8,584 bases of DNA. Origin: Planctomycetia bacterium. GTDB lineage: Bacteria; Planctomycetota; Planctomycetia; Pirellulales; UBA1268. The stretch covers positions 1 through 8,584 of the forward strand of contig RFUD01000081.1 in assembly GCA_009923125.1 (NCBI GenBank). The letters are read 5' to 3'. This document shows, one piece after another, positions 6,457 through 8,584 of the stretch; within the stretch, counting starts at the first letter, position 1; the number at the start of each line of letters is the position of its first letter. The notes below the pieces were generated by a model. The model had not been told where the DNA came from, made no database searches, and saw nothing but the letters and a program-made list of their open reading frames with translations. Made by a program: the position numbers and the translations under genes.

Positions 6457-7014
6457 CTACTCCCGTGTCGCAGCGGCCCCCAAGGCCGCACGGACGGTCG
6501 CCTCGACGTCGTCGTACGTGAAGCCGCGGCCCAGTCGCTTGCGTGCCGACTCGTCGTCGAACCGCTCGAGGAGCCGACCGTCGCGGTCGTACACGAACAC
6601 CGCCGGCACTCCGACGATGTCGAGCTTCACCGCGAACGCGTCCGCCTCCTCGACCCCGAGAAGATTGGTCACGCGGCGCGCGGCGCTGGACTCGAGAAAG
6701 GCCCGCACCTTGGGCACGGCGTCGGCGGGCGTGCCGATGCCCTCGTAGTCGAACGACAGCGAGAGGCAGGCGACCGTGTCGGGATACCGCTCGGCGAGGG
6801 CGACGAGCCGGGGAAAGTCGCGCACGCAGGGCGGGCAGGACGTGCTCCAGCAGTCCAGCACGGACACCCTGCCGCGACACGCGCGCAACTCGGCGGCGAG
6901 GCCGGCATGATCCACGAGCCGGAGCGTGACGGACGGTTCGGGCGGCGCCGCGGCGCAGCCCGCCCCCAGGAGTGTCATAATCAGCGGCCATCCGATGACG
7001 CATTTCGTCCACAT
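6457..7014 (-). CDS. Thioredoxin-like (TlpA/ResA-type) probable lipoprotein
   Basis: Extracytoplasmic thiol-disulfide protein of 185 residues. The N terminus, MWTK followed by a hydrophobic stretch and LLGAGC, is a signal peptide with a likely lipid-attachment Cys20. Gly at the -3 position makes the lipobox imperfect. The thioredoxin domain spans about 28-180: VSVLDCWSTSCPPC gives a CPPC active site (Cys60, Cys63) after the first strand, then FPRLVALAERYPD, and GVPAVFVYDRDGRLLERF holds the cis-Pro and last strands. The usual Phe-Trp-Ala-x-Trp before the first Cys reads Cys-Trp-Ser-Thr-Ser, adding a third Cys55. The ATG at 7014 has GGAGG (7025-7029) ten bases ahead. A start further down at 6978 would leave too short a signal peptide. 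It leads the run into lepB (28-bp gap), suggesting a job in exported-protein folding. Whether it oxidises or reduces cannot be told. Confidence 0.86.
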   Translation of the reverse strand: MWTKCVIGWPLIMTLLGAGCAAAPPEPSVTLRLVDHAGLAAELRACRGRVSVLDCWSTSCPPCVRDFPRLVALAERYPDTVACLSLSFDYEGIGTPADAVPKVRAFLESSAARRVTNLLGVEEADAFAVKLDIVGVPAVFVYDRDGRLLERFDDESARKRLGRGFTYDDVEATVRAALGAAATRE

Positions 7015-7504
7015 CCGCCACAAGCCTCCCGAGACGCTCGCGACGCCGCGCGAACTCGTCGTCGCGTGCGCGCCGATGCGCAGCCACGTCAACCTCTCCC
7101 ATATTGTGCGCACGTGCGGCTGTTTTGGCATCGCCCGCGTGATCGCCACCGGCGCGGTGCGGCTCGACGACAGGATCGCCCGCGACGGCGCCGACCACGT
7201 CACCCTCGAGGTGCATCGCAGTCTGCCCCCCGTGCTCGACCGGTTGCGGGCGGAGGGCTACGAGCTCGTCGGGCTCGAGCAGACCACCGGCTCCGAGACG
7301 CTGTTCGATTTCGCGTTCACACCGCGGACCGCCCTCGTGGTGGGCAACGAGCGGACGGGCCTGGAGGAGGATCTCCTGGCCCGGCTCGACCGCGTCGCGG
7401 AAATCCCGATGGCGGGCATGCCGCACAGCCTCAATGCGGCCACGAGCGCGTCGATCGCCATCTATGAATACTGCCGGCAGATCCCCCGGCGGTCCCCGCG
7501 ATGA
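6995..7504 (+). CDS. SpoU/TrmH-family RNA 2'-O-methyltransferase (minimal SPOUT form)
   Basis: S-adenosylmethionine-dependent enzyme of the SPOUT class, predicted to methylate a ribose 2'-OH in tRNA or rRNA. At 169 residues it is just the knotted catalytic domain, close in size to TrmL (about 157) and without the N-terminal substrate domain of RlmB-type enzymes. Seen: motif 1 around HVNLSHIVRTCGCFG with Asn33 and the conserved Arg39; motif 2 ALVVGNERTGLEEDLL (113-128); motif 3 IPMAGMPHSLNAATSASIAIYEY (137-159), which shapes the cofactor pocket. The ATG at 6995 is the only ordinary start that keeps the conserved first strand (ELVVACAP). Its ribosome site is unclear: a good AGGAG at 6968-6972 is 22 bases away. 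Its first 20 bases overlap the oppositely directed thioredoxin-like gene, and its stop overlaps the next gene as ATGA. The target nucleotide is unknown. Confidence 0.93.
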   Translation: MTHFVHIRHKPPETLATPRELVVACAPMRSHVNLSHIVRTCGCFGIARVIATGAVRLDDRIARDGADHVTLEVHRSLPPVLDRLRAEGYELVGLEQTTGSETLFDFAFTPRTALVVGNERTGLEEDLLARLDRVAEIPMAGMPHSLNAATSASIAIYEYCRQIPRRSPR

Positions 7505-8451
7505 CGCTGGTGATCGGCACGGACGAGGCGGGATACGGACCGAACCTCGGCCCGCTCGTGGTCGCGGCCACGGCATGGCGGGTCGCCGCCGACGCGGGCC
7601 ATCCCGCGCGGACGACCGGGCCGGAGGACGCATTCGCCGCATTCCACGGCCGGTGCCCCGCACCGCCGTGGGCCGACTCCAAGACCGTGTACCGGGCCGG
7701 GGCCGGATTCGCGGCGCTCGAGCGCGGCGTGCATGCGGCGCTCGAGCTCTTGGGCGGGTCGGCCGGGGATTGGCAGACCCTGGCGGCGGCATGCGGGGGC
7801 ATCGAACCCGAGGCCGGGGCGGACCTCGGCTGGGCGCGGCTGCGGACGCTGGTGTTGCCGCGCACGGCCCCGCTGGAGACGTGCCGCCGGGCGGCGGCGG
7901 AGGCCGGCGCGGCGCTGGCCGCCGCGGGGCTGACACTCGTCGGCATCGCCTGCCGCGGCGTCTACCCGGGCGAGTTCAACCGCCTGCTCGACCGCGGCCT
8001 CAACAAGTCCGACATCCTGTCGGACGCGACGCTCGATCTGGCCGCCGGGCTCCGGGATCGCCTTCCCGACGGAGACGTGGTGATCTGGTGCGACCGCCAT
8101 GGCGGCCGCAAAAGCTATGGACCGCTCGTGTCCCGTCACTTCTCCACGCCGCTCGTCCAGACCGTCGAGGAGACGTCCGCCCGCTCGGTGTACGTGGCGC
8201 CGGCGGCAAAACTGCGGATCGAGTTCTCCGTGGGGGGCGAGGCACGGCTGCCCGTCGCCGTCGCCAGCATGACGGCGAAGTACGTGCGCGAGCTGGCGAT
8301 GGAGGCGTTCAACGCGTTCTGGTCGGACTTGCTGCCGGGTCTCGCCCCCACGGCGGGCTACCCGGTGGATGCCCAACGCTGGAGACGGGAGGCGACGGCC
8401 GCCATCGACGCGGCGGGCATCCCTGCGGCCGACCTCTGGCGGCGGGCATGA
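7501..8451 (+). CDS. Divergent type 2 RNase H-like protein (RNase HII/HIII-related)
   Basis: A 316-residue protein whose motifs recall RNases HII and HIII, enzymes that cut RNA in RNA-DNA hybrids. Seen: GTDEAGYGPNLGPLVVAA at 6-23 (HII: G.DEAGRGP..GPVVVAA) with Asp8 and Glu9; DSK at 59-61 (HII: DSKKL); VVIWCDRHGGRK with Asp198; GGEARLPVAVASMTAKYVRE with Glu247, like the GDA...AASIIAKV.RD helix of HII; and near the end AGYPVDAQRW, similar in place to HII's GY-T-H. The acids read D-E-D-E, the RNase HIII set as I recall it. Differences: the GRG substrate motif is GYG, the protein is over 100 residues longer than most HII, and it lacks HIII's N-terminal domain. ATGA overlap with the methyltransferase implies translational coupling. 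The gene is clear; nuclease activity and substrate are inferred, and it may be a distinct uncharacterised family. Confidence 0.85.
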   Translation: MTLVIGTDEAGYGPNLGPLVVAATAWRVAADAGHPARTTGPEDAFAAFHGRCPAPPWADSKTVYRAGAGFAALERGVHAALELLGGSAGDWQTLAAACGGIEPEAGADLGWARLRTLVLPRTAPLETCRRAAAEAGAALAAAGLTLVGIACRGVYPGEFNRLLDRGLNKSDILSDATLDLAAGLRDRLPDGDVVIWCDRHGGRKSYGPLVSRHFSTPLVQTVEETSARSVYVAPAAKLRIEFSVGGEARLPVAVASMTAKYVRELAMEAFNAFWSDLLPGLAPTAGYPVDAQRWRREATAAIDAAGIPAADLWRRA

Positions 8452-8469
8452 AACCTTGCTCCAAGGCGC

Positions 8470-8490
8470 GACCCGGATCACAATCCGGTC
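8470..8490 (+). other. Small inverted repeat between RNase H-like and phosphatase genes
   Basis: GACCCGGAT and ATCCGGTC pair as an 8-bp stem with one bulged C and a CACA loop, in the 52-bp gap. No T-run follows. It could be a weak terminator or an operator; either reading is uncertain. It leaves open whether the phosphatase gene is co-transcribed. Confidence 0.3.
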
Positions 8491-8503
8491 ACGAGACTTC
8501 CCC

Positions 8504-8584
8504 ATGGCCACGCTCACGACCCGACTGTTCATCATCCGCCACGCCTGGGCCGAGGATCCGGAGCCGGGCATCGACGACCACGGC
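8504..8584 (+). CDS. Histidine phosphatase family protein, N-terminal fragment (runs off the window)
   Basis: Only the first 27 codons are present. They read RLFIIRHAWAEDPEPGIDDHG: a short first strand and an RHA motif with the putative phospho-accepting His13. This is the N-terminal signature of the histidine phosphatase (RHG) superfamily. The form RHA-x-AED followed closely by D..G resembles SixA-type phosphohistidine phosphatases ('LVRHAEAE...LT.RG') more than phosphoglycerate mutase, but too little is visible to decide. The ATG has no strong Shine-Dalgarno. Same strand as the RNase H-like gene, 52 bp after it, so possibly in the same transcript. Confidence 0.7.
   Translation, partial: MATLTTRLFIIRHAWAEDPEPGIDDHG

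Noticed and set aside
4680..6521. 613-codon plus-strand open frame opposite the signal peptidase
   Set aside because: Low-complexity Arg/His/Ala/Gly composition and no motif. The minus strand carries all signal peptidase catalytic motifs.
6383..7936. 517-codon minus-strand open frame across three real genes
   Set aside because: It is Pro/Arg-rich, crosses both the thioredoxin-like gene and the methyltransferase, and has no domain signal.
1..8584. CRISPR arrays, insertion sequences, tRNA or rRNA genes, phage or defence genes
   Set aside because: I looked for spaced direct repeats, terminal inverted repeats, transposase motifs and tRNA-like ends and saw none. Composition looks even across the window, so there is no sign of a transferred island.

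Overview
The window looks like a piece of a GC-rich Planctomycetota chromosome, most likely of the Pirellulales type. The clearest taxonomic clue is a BBP7-type outer-membrane beta-barrel protein. An oversized signal peptidase I with an inserted zinc-ribbon-like segment and a lectin-like domain, and an LptB ATPase, add weaker support. I see no mobile element, CRISPR array, rRNA or tRNA. The content reads as ordinary core or lineage-specific genome rather than an island.

Layout, left to right. (1) The C-terminal part of a ketosynthase-fold protein (+, 1-770) enters from the left edge. It keeps both catalytic His and the Lys, but has Asp where the nucleophilic Cys should be. (2) The BBP7 protein (-) converges on it with a 23-bp gap. 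(3) A transaldolase-family gene (+) diverges from BBP7 across a roughly 160-bp intergenic region. (4) After a 127-bp gap comes a small two-helix membrane protein (+), which converges on the next block with a 6-bp gap. (5) A minus-strand run reads thioredoxin-like lipoprotein (7014-6457), signal peptidase I (6428-4581), then lptB (4525-3788). Gaps are 28 and 55 bp and each gene has its own good Shine-Dalgarno, so this is probably one envelope-biogenesis operon. (6) A plus-strand run begins head-to-head with, and overlapping, the thioredoxin-like gene: a minimal SpoU/TrmH-type RNA methyltransferase (6995-7504), joined by an ATGA overlap to a gene for a divergent type 2 RNase H-like protein (7501-8451). 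After 52 bp follows the start of a histidine phosphatase (8504 to the right edge).

How the genes relate: the minus-strand operon joins three steps of cell-envelope building: extracytoplasmic thiol-disulfide chemistry, signal-peptide removal, and the ATPase that drives lipopolysaccharide transport. The plus-strand pair joins an RNA-modification enzyme to a putative nuclease of the RNase HII/HIII superfamily. That nuclease-like protein is the least familiar gene here. It carries DEAGYG instead of DEAGRG, a DSK motif, a DRHGGR motif and a likely D-E-D-E acidic set, and may be an uncharacterised branch of type 2 RNases H. The Cys-less ketosynthase and the decorated signal peptidase are the other two items most worth following up. 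All family assignments come from reading motifs by eye; no database search was run.
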